A stretch of 64,000 nucleotides of DNA from Pedobacter kyonggii (GTDB taxonomy: Bacteria > Bacteroidota > Bacteroidia > Sphingobacteriales > Sphingobacteriaceae). The DNA lies in assembly GCF_004310665.1 (NCBI RefSeq), contig NZ_SIXF01000025.1:1-64000 (forward strand). Direction: 5' to 3'. A program made the translations under genes and the position numbers. A model generated the notes under the pieces. It was given only the letters and a program-made list of their open reading frames with translations. It ran no database searches and had not been told where the DNA came from. Below, in pieces: positions 41,184-50,598 of the stretch. Each line of letters begins with the position of its first letter. Positions within the stretch are counted from its first letter, which is position 1.

Positions 41184-42344
41184 TTAAGCCAAATGCAAAG
41201 CAACCAATTGGTTTAAATCGTAATCGTTAATGCCTTGTTTGCTATCGGCTAAAACCAAAAATTGTTTGTAAACAATATCTAAATGATCTTTTTCCAATTT
41301 ATGGCCTAAACGGTCTAAATGGTGTTTTAAAGCATGGCGTCCGCTTCTAGCAGTTAATACAATTGTTGCATCAGGGAAACCAACATCTTCTGGTTTAATA
41401 ATTTCGTAGTTTTCACGATTTTTCAAGAAACCATCCTGGTGGATACCTGAGCTATGTGAAAATGCATTTCCACCAACAATTGCTTTGTTCGGTTGTACCG
41501 GCATGTTCATCTGGTTTCGCACCATATGGCTCATTTCATAGAAACGGGTAGCATCAATTTGGGTGTTTAAGCCTAAAATCTTATGCGTTTTCAAAATCAT
41601 GACGACTTCTTCCATAGATGTATTACCTGCGCGCTCTCCGATGCCGTTTATCGTACACTCTACCTGGCGGGCACCATTTTGTAAGCCTGCGATAGAATTC
41701 GCTGTAGCCAAGCCTAAATCGTTGTGGCAGTGCACAGAGATAATGGCTTTATCGATATTTTTTACATTCTCTTTTAAGAAAAGGATTTTCGAGCCGTATT
41801 GGTCTGGTAAGCAATAACCGTTGGTATCTGGAATATTTACCACGGTGGCACCGGCAGCAATTACTGCTTCAACCATTTTAGCTAAAAATTCGATATCGGC
41901 ACGGCCCGCATCCTCTGCGTAGAATTCAACATCTTCCACAAATTTTTTCGAATACCTTACGGCTTCAACAGCACGTTCTAATATTTCTTCGCGGGTACTG
42001 TTAAATTTATGTTTAATGTGGAAATCGGATGAACCAATCCCGGTGTGGATACGAGGTCTTTTTGCATAACGTAAAGCGTCTGCAGCAACATCGATATCAT
42101 TTTTATTTGCACGGGTTAACGCGCAGATAATCGGGTTGGTAACTGCTTTTGATAATTCAATTACACTGTTAAAATCTCCTGGACTAGATACCGGAAAACC
42201 TGCTTCAATCACATCAACACCTAAAAGCTCAAGTGATTTAGCGATTTCTACTTTTTGGTTTGTATCTAACTGGCAGCCTGGAACCTGCTCACCGTCACGC
42301 AATGTCGTGTCGAAAATATAAACTTTGTTTGGGTCGTGAATCAT
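41184..42344 (-). CDS. leuA: 2-isopropylmalate synthase LeuA, short form
   Basis: Condenses acetyl-CoA and 2-oxoisovalerate, the first leucine-specific step. 386 residues. The TIM-barrel motifs are [10 protein letters not shown] (metal Asp12) at the N-terminus and [15 protein letters not shown] near residue 205; the linker region [12 protein letters not shown] supplies the flap histidines. The protein ends soon after the helical subdomain. The C-terminal leucine-binding regulatory domain of about 130 residues found in E. coli-type LeuA (over 500 residues) is missing. Homocitrate or citramalate synthase is an alternative, but position inside leuB/C/D supports LeuA. It is 10 bases behind leuB. 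Confidence 0.9.
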   Translation of the reverse strand: MIHDPNKVYIFDTTLRDGEQVPGCQLDTNQKVEIAKSLELLGVDVIEAGFPVSSPGDFNSVIELSKAVTNPIICALTRANKNDIDVAADALRYAKRPRIHTGIGSSDFHIKHKFNSTREEILERAVEAVRYSKKFVEDVEFYAEDAGRADIEFLAKMVEAVIAAGATVVNIPDTNGYCLPDQYGSKILFLKENVKNIDKAIISVHCHNDLGLATANSIAGLQNGARQVECTINGIGERAGNTSMEEVVMILKTHKILGLNTQIDATRFYEMSHMVRNQMNMPVQPNKAIVGGNAFSHSSGIHQDGFLKNRENYEIIKPEDVGFPDATIVLTARSGRHALKHHLDRLGHKLEKDHLDIVYKQFLVLADSKQGINDYDLNQLVALHLA

Positions 42345-42354
42345 AATCTTAAGT

Positions 42355-43446
42355 TTAGGAGGTGATTAATTTTTGTGATAAGAATTTAAGTACCAATTTG
42401 CCCATTTCGGCTGTGCCTAAAACTTTAAACCGGTTTGTATTTTGGTCGGCAATATCATGTGTTCTAAAACCTTCTTTCAATACCTGGTCGATGGTGTCAA
42501 CCAATAATTTGGCTTCTTCTTTTAGTCCGAAGCCGATTTCTAACATTAATGCAGCCGATAGGATAGAAGCCAATGGATTGGCTAAATCTTTACCTGCAAT
42601 ATCGTGTGCAGAACCGTGGATCGGTTCGAAGAAACCTGTGCTTTCGCCAACAGATGCCGAAGCCAGCATACCCATTGAACCTGCAATCTGTGAAGCCTCA
42701 TCTGTCAAAATATCCCCAAATAAATTGGCCGTTAAAACCACGTCGAATTTTTTAGGGTTTTTGATCAACTGCATGGCTGCATTATCGATAAACATATGTT
42801 CAGTTTCTACGTCAGGATATTGTTTTGCAATTTCCTGAACGGTTTCGCGCCATAAGCGAGAACTTTCTAAAACATTGGCCTTATCTACCGAACATAATCT
42901 TTTGTTACGTTGTTGTGCAGCCTGGTAAGCTTTATGCGCAATGCGTTCTACTTCATAACGGTGATAAATCATTAAATCTGAAGCCATATTACGGTCCTCA
43001 GAGCGTGTTTTTTCACCAAAGTAAACATCACCCGTTAATTCGCGGAAGAACAAAATATCGGTTCCCCTTAAAATTTCCGGTTTGATGCTCGATGCCTGAA
43101 GAAGTTCATCAAATAGTAATATTGGGCGGAGATTAGCGAATAAACCCAGTTCCTTACGGATTTTTAACAGACCTTGTTCCGGTCTAACTTTTAAACTTGG
43201 GTCGTTGTCGTATTTGGCGTGACCAATTGCGCCAAAAAGGATAGCATCACTTTGTCTTGCTTTTTCTAAGGTTTCATCTGGCAAAGGCTCGCCGGTAACT
43301 TCAATAGCCGCATGGCCCATTAAAGCTTCTTCGAACACAAATTCATGGCCAAAAATCTCGGCAATTTTCTCTAATGCTGCTTTTCCCCAAGTGGTAACCT
43401 CGGGTCCAATACCGTCTCCAGGTATTACTAAAATGTTCTTCTTCAT
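42355..43446 (-). CDS. leuB: 3-isopropylmalate dehydrogenase LeuB
   Basis: Oxidative decarboxylation of 3-isopropylmalate with NAD+ to 2-oxoisocaproate. 363 residues, full length. Seen: [12 protein letters not shown] at the N-terminus, [10 protein letters not shown], the substrate-loop [13 protein letters not shown], the catalytic Tyr/Lys region, [19 protein letters not shown] with the Mg-binding Asp residues, and [14 protein letters not shown]. The leuA gene follows after 10 bases. Upstream, a 142-base repeat spacer separates it from the ModF-like gene. Confidence 0.96.
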   Translation of the reverse strand: MKKNILVIPGDGIGPEVTTWGKAALEKIAEIFGHEFVFEEALMGHAAIEVTGEPLPDETLEKARQSDAILFGAIGHAKYDNDPSLKVRPEQGLLKIRKELGLFANLRPILLFDELLQASSIKPEILRGTDILFFRELTGDVYFGEKTRSEDRNMASDLMIYHRYEVERIAHKAYQAAQQRNKRLCSVDKANVLESSRLWRETVQEIAKQYPDVETEHMFIDNAAMQLIKNPKKFDVVLTANLFGDILTDEASQIAGSMGMLASASVGESTGFFEPIHGSAHDIAGKDLANPLASILSAALMLEIGFGLKEEAKLLVDTIDQVLKEGFRTHDIADQNTNRFKVLGTAEMGKLVLKFLSQKLITS

Positions 43447-43478
43447 TGTTGACTCCTCTTTTGCCGCTGCAGTTTTTA

Positions 43479-43584
43479 CCAGAGATTTTTACAGATAAAC
43501 ACAGATTGATTTCTGTCATGGTTCGTGTCTTCACGGGCCATTAGATTTTTATCTGTGTTCATCCTTTTTATCTGTGGTTAATTT
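43479..43584. repeat. accacagat-family repeat
   Basis: Two inverted parts (agatttttacagataaacac and tttttatctgtggtt) enclose atggttcgtgtcttcacggg. Same family as the 8.3 kb element. It lies between the ModF-like gene and leuB. Confidence 0.6.
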
Positions 43585-43588
43585 TGCA

Positions 43589-45058
43589 TCAGCTTAATAT
43601 TTCTGTGTTTAAACTTTCGATGACTTTTACCTCGCCTTTTTCTAACAATATTCTTTTTTCTATGCAGGTTGGCAGCTGCGATTCAAAATGGCCAACGTAA
43701 ATTAAGGTCATCCCGTTGCTGCATAATTCATCAACCAATTGGTTAAAATGTCTTGTTTGCTGTTGGTCTAAACCCTGGCAAGGTTCATCCAGAACTAATA
43801 GTTCTGGATTTTTTATAATCGTTCGCGCTAACAATACCAATCGTTGTTTACCGAGTGGAAGTGCGGTTAATAATTCATTTTTGTTTTCGGTTAATCCAAA
43901 ATATTCAATCAGCTCATCAACTTGTGCTCTTTTGCTATAAGGCAATTGCTGAAACAGGCCCACGGTATCATAAAAGCCCGAAGCAACACATTTCCAAACG
44001 GTTGAAGTGGCATCGAAGTACCAATGAAACTCGGGCGATATTAAACCAATGTGCTGCTTAATATCCCAAATGCTCTCGCCAGTTCCACGTCTGTTGCCAA
44101 ATAAATAAAGCTCGTTGGCGTAAGATTGGGGGTGATCGCCGTTTATTAAACTCAATAAAGTTGACTTTCCTGATCCATTAGGGCCTTGCAATAACCATTT
44201 TTCGCCAGCTTTAACTTCCCAGTTGATATTTTTTAGCACCTGTTTTTCGCCATAGCTGATGTTGACATCAACCATTTTTACCATATCAGTTGATGAATAA
44301 GTTGGCGACTCCTTTAGAAAAGCGGGGATTTTCCTTTTATGTATTTCAGGTGGAAGGTCTCCAATTTCTCTTGAAAATGAGCTTACAATCTGCCCGTCTA
44401 TAATCTCCGCAAAAGAATCGATGCTTTCTGGAAATTCTAAATCATTACAGATTAAAATTAATTGTACACCTTCTGCTGTAATCTGGTCTAAAAGTGTATT
44501 CAGGTTTTTGCGGGATGCTTTATCTAAACCGGTATAAGGCTGATCGATAATTAACAATTGAGGTTTTAACCATAAGGCTTTAACCAGCTGCAATTTTTTA
44601 TGTTCGCCGCTTGATAATTCGATTAGCTGTGAACTGGCAAAAGTAGCAAAGCCCAGTGCTTCTAAAATGGGTTCAACCAGATCGAAATGAAGTCCTTTTT
44701 CTTTGCCGTAAGCTACCAGTTCTGCATGTACTGTTAAAGTATCATTGGCCTGTAAACTGGTGTAGCGTTGCTGATAATAAAAGTTTGCAACACCTTCGAG
44801 ATTTTTAAACTGATACCAGCTTTCTACAAATAAAACTTCGGCCGGTAATTTACTTTGGGCGTCGTAATTTATTTCAATACTGCCCTGCGAAGGAATTAAA
44901 CCCGCAATGGCTTTAGCCAAAGAAGTTTTTCCGCTGCCACTTTCGCCCCATAAAACCCAGTTTTGGCAAACATTTACTTCCCAATACAAATCCTTTAGCA
45001 CCGCTTTATTGCGGTAACTTAAGTTTAGGTTTTGTATGTAGACAAATGGTTTAAGCAT
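43589..45058 (-). CDS. Twin-domain ABC ATPase, ModF-like
   Basis: 489 residues with two ATP-binding cassettes and no membrane segments. First cassette: GESGSGKTSLAKAIAGL near residue 37, LSSGEHKKL, LLIIDQPYTGLD. Second: GPNGSGKSTLLSLINGD near residue 293, a degenerate signature ALPLGKQRLVLLAR, and LLVLDEPCQGLD. The layout and LPLGKQR signature resemble ModF/PhrA-type soluble ATPases whose role is not settled. Its ATG shares one base with the leuD stop (TAATG), so it is translated with the leucine genes. Alternatives: a ribosome-associated or stress ATPase. Function is open. Confidence 0.75.
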   Translation of the reverse strand: MLKPFVYIQNLNLSYRNKAVLKDLYWEVNVCQNWVLWGESGSGKTSLAKAIAGLIPSQGSIEINYDAQSKLPAEVLFVESWYQFKNLEGVANFYYQQRYTSLQANDTLTVHAELVAYGKEKGLHFDLVEPILEALGFATFASSQLIELSSGEHKKLQLVKALWLKPQLLIIDQPYTGLDKASRKNLNTLLDQITAEGVQLILICNDLEFPESIDSFAEIIDGQIVSSFSREIGDLPPEIHKRKIPAFLKESPTYSSTDMVKMVDVNISYGEKQVLKNINWEVKAGEKWLLQGPNGSGKSTLLSLINGDHPQSYANELYLFGNRRGTGESIWDIKQHIGLISPEFHWYFDATSTVWKCVASGFYDTVGLFQQLPYSKRAQVDELIEYFGLTENKNELLTALPLGKQRLVLLARTIIKNPELLVLDEPCQGLDQQQTRHFNQLVDELCSNGMTLIYVGHFESQLPTCIEKRILLEKGEVKVIESLNTEILS

Positions 45059-45642
45059 TATTTTGCCTGTTCAAATTCTTCAATTAATTGTTTTTGATTT
45101 AAGATGAAATCGATATCATCATAACCGTTTATCAAACACGATTTTTTGTAAGGATTGATTTCAAATGATTCCTGAGCACCGGTTTCTAAAATGGTAACCG
45201 TTTGGTTTTCTAAATCAACTTCTAAAGCCGATTTTGGATTGCTGTCAACCGCGTTGAAAATCTGCGCCAAGAACTCATCACTTACCTGGATGGGTAATAA
45301 ACCATTGTTCAGGGCATTTCCTTTAAAGATATCGGCAAAGAAACTGCTGATTACCGCATCAAAACCAGCATCTTGAATAGCCCATGCAGCGTGCTCGCGA
45401 CTGCTGCCACATCCAAAGTTTTTTCCTGCTACTAAAACCTGACCGCTATAGGTTGGGTTATTCATCACGAAATCAGCTTTAGGCTGGTTATCGTTTTCAT
45501 AACGCCAATCGCGGAACAAGTTTTCGCCAAAACCCTCGCGGGTAGTCGCTTTTAGAAACCTCGCAGGGATAATCTGGTCGGTATCAATGTTCTCTATGTT
45601 TAATGGCACTACTGCCGATGTTAATTTTGTGAATTTTTTCAT
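45058..45642 (-). CDS. leuD: 3-isopropylmalate dehydratase small subunit LeuD
   Basis: Small subunit of the isomerase that interconverts 2- and 3-isopropylmalate with LeuC. The ATG at 45642 gives 194 residues. A TTG-initiated frame 15 bases upstream arises from a TTGATAC repeat. Motifs: [17 protein letters not shown] near the N-terminus and [17 protein letters not shown] in the middle, the swivelling-domain substrate loop. It overlaps the ModF-like gene by one base. Confidence 0.95.
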   Translation of the reverse strand: MKKFTKLTSAVVPLNIENIDTDQIIPARFLKATTREGFGENLFRDWRYENDNQPKADFVMNNPTYSGQVLVAGKNFGCGSSREHAAWAIQDAGFDAVISSFFADIFKGNALNNGLLPIQVSDEFLAQIFNAVDSNPKSALEVDLENQTVTILETGAQESFEINPYKKSCLINGYDDIDFILNQKQLIEEFEQAK

Positions 45643-45647
45643 GTCAA

Positions 45648-45690
45648 TTAGTATCAAGTAAGGAGTATCAAGTAGCGAGACTTGTATTCC
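45648..45690. repeat. TTGATAC-type repeat before leuD
   Basis: tagtatcaagtaaggagtat and caagtagcgagacttg on the plus strand, reverse form. It starts 5 bases upstream of the leuD ATG and supplies a false TTG start. Confidence 0.65.
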
Positions 45691-45763
45691 ACTTTTTATC
45701 TTTATTCTTTAAGCCTTTTACTTAACAGTGGTAATTTTATGCTCCATGTTTTTACCCTGCGCC

Positions 45764-46117
45764 TTAAGCCTTACAACCCTCTACCATCTCAAAGTGTTCA
45801 ACTGTTGGGAAAGGATCATAAAAGTGATGTAATAACTTTTTCCAATCCTGGTATTCTGCTGACTCTCTGAAACCTTCGGTATGTGCCTCCAGTGTTTTCC
45901 AGTTTACCAACAGGATATATTTATTTTCTACCTCTATACATTTTTGAAGCTGATGCGAAATGTAACCTTCCATTGAGGAAATGATTTTTTGCGCTTCGCT
46001 AAAAGCTTTTTCAAAATCGGCCGATAATCCGGCTTTTACATTTAATATGGCAACTTCTAGAACCCCCAACCCCCTTAAGGGGGCTTTAAATTGAGTGCTG
46101 GTAATATTATTATTCAT
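45764..46117 (-). CDS. ABM-domain monooxygenase-like protein
   Basis: 117 residues in the open frame. The core (LEVAILNVKAG to about residue 105) has the antibiotic-biosynthesis-monooxygenase fold pattern: ILNVKAGLSADFEKAF, an SMEGYISHQLQKC strand, NKYILLVNWKTLEAH, ESAEYQDW. Small dimeric ABM proteins act as heme- or flavin-independent oxygenases, but here the reaction is unknown. The first 19 or so codons are translated from the CCCCTAAAGGGG-type repeat (residues FKAPLRGLG). The true start may be an in-frame TTG just before GVLEVAILNV, or the repeat may have replaced the original 5' end. Confidence 0.7.
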   Translation of the reverse strand: MNNNITSTQFKAPLRGLGVLEVAILNVKAGLSADFEKAFSEAQKIISSMEGYISHQLQKCIEVENKYILLVNWKTLEAHTEGFRESAEYQDWKKLLHHFYDPFPTVEHFEMVEGCKA

Positions 46118-46152
46118 CTTGCTAAAGTCCCCTTTAGGGGATTTAGGGGTTA
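46060..46152. repeat. Two CCCCTAAAGGGG-type repeats
   Basis: aacccccaacccccttaagg and aagtcccctttaggggattt lie in series across the ABM start and the leuC stop. The second contains the leuC stop codon: the last codons AAC CCC TAA are repeat sequence. Confidence 0.7.
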
Positions 46153-47555
46153 ATCTTCTCCAACAAATCCCTTACATCAGTGATTTTTCCGGTTACAGCT
46201 GCTGCTGCTGCAGTAAGTGGACTGGCCAATAACGTACGTGCATTTTGCCCTTGTCTGCCTTCAAAGTTTCTGTTTGATGTAGATACACAATATTTACCTG
46301 CTGGGATTTTATCTTCGTTCATACCTAAACAGGCACTACAGCCTGGTTCACGTAACTGGAAACCAGCGGCTTCGAAAATTTTATCCAAACCTTCGTTTTT
46401 AGCTTGTTGTTCAACTTGTTTCGAACCTGGAACAATCCAAACGGTCACATTATCTGCTTTGCGTTTATCTTTAACAAAATCGGCAACTTCGCGTAAATCT
46501 TCAATGCGTGAGTTGGTGCAGCTTCCGATGAATACATAATCAACCGGTTTCCCGATTAATGAAGAATCGTCATCAAAGCCCATATAATCTAACGCTTTCT
46601 GGTACGAAAGTTTTTCTTTTTCTGGTTGTGCACCAGTTGCCGGAATATGTTCCTGAATACCCATGCCCATTCCAGGGTTCGTTCCATAGGTAATCATAGG
46701 TGCAATATCTGCTGCATCGAAAGTTAAAACACTATCGAATTTTGCATCAGCATCGCTATATAATGTTTTCCAATAAGCTAAAGCTTTATCCCACTCTTCG
46801 CCAGCAGGAGCAAATTTTCTTCCTTTAATGTAATCGAAAGTGGTTTGGTCGGGTGCAATTAATCCACCACGTGCACCCATTTCGATACTCATGTTACAGA
46901 TGGTCATACGGGCTTCCATACTTAAAGCTTCGATTGCCGAACCTGCATATTCTATAAAATAACCTGTACCGCCTGCGGCAGAGATTTTAGCAATAATGTA
47001 TAAGATAATGTCTTTTGCACCAACGCCTTTTCCGAGTTCGCCGTTTACCTCAATTTTCATGGTTTTAGGTTTCGACTGCAATAAACATTGCGTTGCAAAA
47101 ACCTGCTCTACCTGCGAAGTACCGATACCAAATGCAATGGCACCAAAAGCACCATGGGTTGAGGTATGGCTATCACCGCAAACCATTGTTTTACCAGGTA
47201 AGGTGATACCCAGCTCAGGGCCGATAACATGCACAATGCCTTGAAAAGGATGCCCTAAACCATAAAGCTCTACACCGAATTCTGCACAATTTTTGGTTAA
47301 CATATCTACCTGATAGCGCGAAAGCTCCTCTTTAATTGGCAATAACTGATTTAACGTAGGTACGTTATGGTCGGCCGTTGCAACAGTTTGCTTCGGACGA
47401 AAAACAGGTAATCCTCTTTTACGCAAACCATCAAACGCCTGCGGAGAGGTTACCTCGTGTATTAAGTGTGTATCAATGTATAAAATATCAGGAAATCCTT
47501 CTTCACTTTTTACAACGTGAGCATCCCAAATTTTTTCTACTAATGTTTTTGACAT
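46143..47555 (-). CDS. leuC: 3-isopropylmalate dehydratase large subunit LeuC
   Basis: Aconitase-family Fe-S subunit that pairs with LeuD. 470 residues. Cluster and active-site motifs: [20 protein letters not shown] near residue 135, [13 protein letters not shown] near 350, and [16 protein letters not shown] near 410, which supplies two cluster cysteines. The gene begins 110 bases after ilvC. Its last codons, Asn-Pro-stop, are formed by a CCCCTAAAGGGG-type repeat. Confidence 0.96.
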   Translation of the reverse strand: MSKTLVEKIWDAHVVKSEEGFPDILYIDTHLIHEVTSPQAFDGLRKRGLPVFRPKQTVATADHNVPTLNQLLPIKEELSRYQVDMLTKNCAEFGVELYGLGHPFQGIVHVIGPELGITLPGKTMVCGDSHTSTHGAFGAIAFGIGTSQVEQVFATQCLLQSKPKTMKIEVNGELGKGVGAKDIILYIIAKISAAGGTGYFIEYAGSAIEALSMEARMTICNMSIEMGARGGLIAPDQTTFDYIKGRKFAPAGEEWDKALAYWKTLYSDADAKFDSVLTFDAADIAPMITYGTNPGMGMGIQEHIPATGAQPEKEKLSYQKALDYMGFDDDSSLIGKPVDYVFIGSCTNSRIEDLREVADFVKDKRKADNVTVWIVPGSKQVEQQAKNEGLDKIFEAAGFQLREPGCSACLGMNEDKIPAGKYCVSTSNRNFEGRQGQNARTLLASPLTAAAAAVTGKITDVRDLLEKINP

Positions 47556-47561
47556 TTTAAC

Positions 47562-47665
47562 CCCCTAGCCCCCTAAAGGGGGAATTTAAGTTTGTAAATT
47601 ATTATTTTTATAAGACCTGTCCAAAAGTCCCCTCTCTTTTTAGGAGAGGGGATTTAGGGGTGAGG
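47562..47665. repeat. CCCCTAAAGGGG-type repeats between ilvC and leuC
   Basis: accccctagccccctaaagg followed by gggaattt, then aagtcccctctctttttagg and agaggggatttaggggtgag. Two palindromic units lie in the spacer directly before the leuC start. Confidence 0.7.
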
Positions 47666-49147
47666 TTATGCTGTTTTAATCGCTTTCATTGCAGTCATTG
47701 CTTTACGCAAGGTTGCTCCAATCTGTTCTACCTGGTGAGAGCGGATAGCCTCGTTGATATCGATTAATTGTCTGTTATCAACAGCACCATCTTTACCTTC
47801 ATTAAAGTTTTTACCAACTAGATCAGTATCTACTTTTTTCATGAAATCGCCCAAAAGCGGTTTACAAGCCTGATCGAACAAATAACAACCGTATTCAGCA
47901 GTATCAGAAATTACACGGTTCATTTCGAACAATTTCTTACGTGCAATGGTGTTGGCAATAAGTGGTGTTTCGTGTAACGATTCGTAGTAAGCAGACTCTG
48001 GTTTGATACCTGCCTGTACCATGGTTTCGAAGGCCAATTCAACACCGGCACGAACAAAAGCAACCATTAAAGTATAGTTATCGAAATATTCCTGCTCACC
48101 GATTTTAACATCACCAGCAGGCGTTTTTTCGAAAGCAGTTTCACCTGTTTCAGCTCTCCATTTTAATAAATTTTTATCACCATTTGCCCAATCTTCCATC
48201 ATGGTGCGGCTAAATTCGCCACTCATAATATCATCTTGGTGTTTTTGGAATAATGGGCGGATAATATCTTTCAATTCTTCCGAAATTTCGAAAGCTTTGA
48301 TTTTAGCTACATTGCTTAATCTGTCCATCATGGCCGTAATACCGCCTTGTTTTAAGGCTTCGGTAATTACCTCAACACCATATTGAACCAATTTAGAAGC
48401 ATAACCTGCATCGATTCCTTTTTCTACCATTTTATCGAAAGATAGGATAGAACCTGTTTGCAATAAACCACAAAGGATGGTTTGCTCACCCATTAAATCT
48501 GATTTTACCTCAGCTACGAAAGATGATTTTAATACACCAGCTCTGTGACCACCTGTACCAGCGCAATATGCTTTTGCCTGTGCCAATCCTTTACCTTGAG
48601 GATCGTTTTCAGGGTGAACTGCAATTAAGGTAGGAACACCAAAACCACGAACGTATTCTGCTCTAACTTCGCTACCAGGGCATTTAGGCGCAACCATAAT
48701 AACGGTTAAATCTTTACGGATCTGCATACCCTCTTCAACGATATTAAAACCATGAGAATATAACAAAGTAGCACCTTCTTTCATTAAAGGCATAATTGCA
48801 TTTACAACAGCGGTGTGTTGTTTATCTGGAGTAAGGTTAATTACTATGTCTGCATTTGGAATCAGTTCTTCGTAAGTGCCAACTGTAAAATTGTTTTCAG
48901 TTGCATTTTTCCACGAATCGCGTTTGCCTTCAATTGCTTCCTTACGTAAAGTGTAGCTTACATCTAAACCACTATCTCTTAAATTTAAACCTTGGTTTAA
49001 GCCTTGTGCGCCACAACCTACAATTACCAGTTTTTTGCCTTTTAATGCGCTAACGCCATCTAAAAATTCAGAACTGTCCATGAAGTCGCAAACACCTAAT
49101 TGGTTTAATTTTTCTCTAAGAGGTAATGTGTTAAAATAATTTGCCAT
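47666..49147 (-). CDS. ilvC: Ketol-acid reductoisomerase IlvC, class II
   Basis: Rearranges and reduces acetolactate or acetohydroxybutyrate with NADPH and Mg2+. 493 residues, the long class II form (E. coli is 491), unlike the short class I of about 330. The cofactor motif GCGAQG is at residues 44-49, followed by [18 protein letters not shown]. Metal ligands lie in the duplicated C-terminal helical domains ([11 protein letters not shown]). Adjacent upstream is a DinB-like gene. Confidence 0.96.
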   Translation of the reverse strand: MANYFNTLPLREKLNQLGVCDFMDSSEFLDGVSALKGKKLVIVGCGAQGLNQGLNLRDSGLDVSYTLRKEAIEGKRDSWKNATENNFTVGTYEELIPNADIVINLTPDKQHTAVVNAIMPLMKEGATLLYSHGFNIVEEGMQIRKDLTVIMVAPKCPGSEVRAEYVRGFGVPTLIAVHPENDPQGKGLAQAKAYCAGTGGHRAGVLKSSFVAEVKSDLMGEQTILCGLLQTGSILSFDKMVEKGIDAGYASKLVQYGVEVITEALKQGGITAMMDRLSNVAKIKAFEISEELKDIIRPLFQKHQDDIMSGEFSRTMMEDWANGDKNLLKWRAETGETAFEKTPAGDVKIGEQEYFDNYTLMVAFVRAGVELAFETMVQAGIKPESAYYESLHETPLIANTIARKKLFEMNRVISDTAEYGCYLFDQACKPLLGDFMKKVDTDLVGKNFNEGKDGAVDNRQLIDINEAIRSHQVEQIGATLRKAMTAMKAIKTA

Positions 49148-49263
49148 TGTTTTTTATTGGTTAATTTCTATTTAATTATCGTTATATATTCTTTTTTACT
49201 TCGGTTTGTTTACCCATATGAGGTGATTACACCGATTTTATCATCCATCTAGCAGCTCACATT

Positions 49264-49728
49264 TTATATCTTTTTCTTCAGTGCCCATGTATAACCTTGG
49301 TGTACATTATCGTGACCAATAGTTGTGATCAGAATTTCTTCAATGTTGTTCATCTGTACGCCATAGGTAGCTGTTGTAAAAGGAGTGATGTTTGAAAATT
49401 TTCCGTTTGCATAATCTTCCTTTATTTTTTCAATGCTTTCTAATGCGATGGCTTTCAATTCTGCTACTTCTTCTTCAGTTACTGTATAAGATGGCTTTGT
49501 ATCCTTTTTATAATACTCGTTAAATTTTACCGAGGTTGCATCTTGCAATACACCTGTACGGATATAACAAAGTGTTTGCGTACTCACTACAATATGGCCA
49601 AAGTTCCAGATAATGTTATTGTTGTAACCATCAGGAATTTTATTCAATTCTTCGATTGTTAAATCATCTATTAACTTAATAAACGCCTTACGTGAGTTTA
49701 TTATAAAATCAAATACCTCGTTCATCAT
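49264..49728 (-). CDS. DinB-like four-helix metal-binding protein
   Basis: 154 residues in the DinB/YfiT fold. The candidate metal histidines are in WNFGHIVVST near residue 45 and IGHDNVHQGYTW near residue 140. Members act as metal-dependent transferases or thiol-S-transferases, and many are uncharacterised. It is a passenger between ilvN and ilvC with gaps of 199 and 116 bases, probably in the same transcript. A link to branched-chain metabolism is not evident. Confidence 0.75.
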   Translation of the reverse strand: MMNEVFDFIINSRKAFIKLIDDLTIEELNKIPDGYNNNIIWNFGHIVVSTQTLCYIRTGVLQDATSVKFNEYYKKDTKPSYTVTEEEVAELKAIALESIEKIKEDYANGKFSNITPFTTATYGVQMNNIEEILITTIGHDNVHQGYTWALKKKI

Positions 49729-49927
49729 ATTATAATTCGTATCTATCTAATTATCGTTTTGTTTTTCAGCTTCGGTTAATTGCTTTATCGTAATCGGACG
49801 TTCTTAAAATCGGTATGGCTTTATTGCATTTCATATTCTTTGATTTTTTAACCGCAAAGAGCGCAAAAATTTTCGCAAAGGTCGCTAAGCATTATGCCTT
49901 TGACCTTTTGTACCCTATACTTTAATA

Positions 49928-50566
49928 TTACATGGTGAAGATCTTCTGTCCTTTTTCTAAAAACTCGTTTTCTACCAATTCTTCACCTGGTTCGAAAGCT
50001 TCGAATTCCTTTAGTTTTTCGTGGAAACCGGCACTGTCTTTAATAATGGCCACTCTTGCAGATCTCACAAATTCAATTAGTTCGTAAGGTTCCAAAGCTT
50101 TTACCAAAGCATCAGTTTCTTCACGGTGACCAGTTACTGCAAAAACAGTATAATCTTTACGGATCACGACCGCACTCGCGCCGTATTGTCTTAATAAACG
50201 CTCTACGGTTACTTTTTCTGCAATTTCATCTGTAGAAACTTTGTAAAGCGCCAGTTCCTGCCAGATAATTTCTTCGTTGGTGTTGAAATAAACTTTCAAT
50301 ACCTCAATCTGTTTTTCTATCTGACGGGCCAGCTTTCTCACTACTTCGTAACCTTCGTGGATGACGATGTTGAAACGGTGTATTCCTTCAATTTCTGATG
50401 CGGAGCTATTTAAACTTTCGATATTGATTTTTCTTTTCGAGAAAATAATCGCAATCCTGTTGAGTAAACCAATGCGGTTTTCGGCATACACCGTAATGGT
50501 ATATTCCTGTTTTCCTTCTAGGTCAACGGTGTCTTCTGTGTATTTTATTTTATCTTCAGTACTCAT
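49928..50566 (-). CDS. ilvN: Acetolactate synthase small subunit IlvN/IlvH
   Basis: Regulatory subunit that confers valine feedback control on IlvB. 212 residues. An ACT domain at residues about 20-95 (ITVYAENRIGLLNRIAIIF) is followed by the C-terminal conserved domain (LALYKVSTDEIAEKVTVERL) and a charged tail. The length is longer than E. coli IlvN (96) and close to the large IlvH type. It is 32 bases downstream of ilvB. Confidence 0.93.
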   Translation of the reverse strand: MSTEDKIKYTEDTVDLEGKQEYTITVYAENRIGLLNRIAIIFSKRKINIESLNSSASEIEGIHRFNIVIHEGYEVVRKLARQIEKQIEVLKVYFNTNEEIIWQELALYKVSTDEIAEKVTVERLLRQYGASAVVIRKDYTVFAVTGHREETDALVKALEPYELIEFVRSARVAIIKDSAGFHEKLKEFEAFEPGEELVENEFLEKGQKIFTM

Positions 50567-50598
50567 GATAGTTTCTTTTTTTATCTTAAACCTCTACC

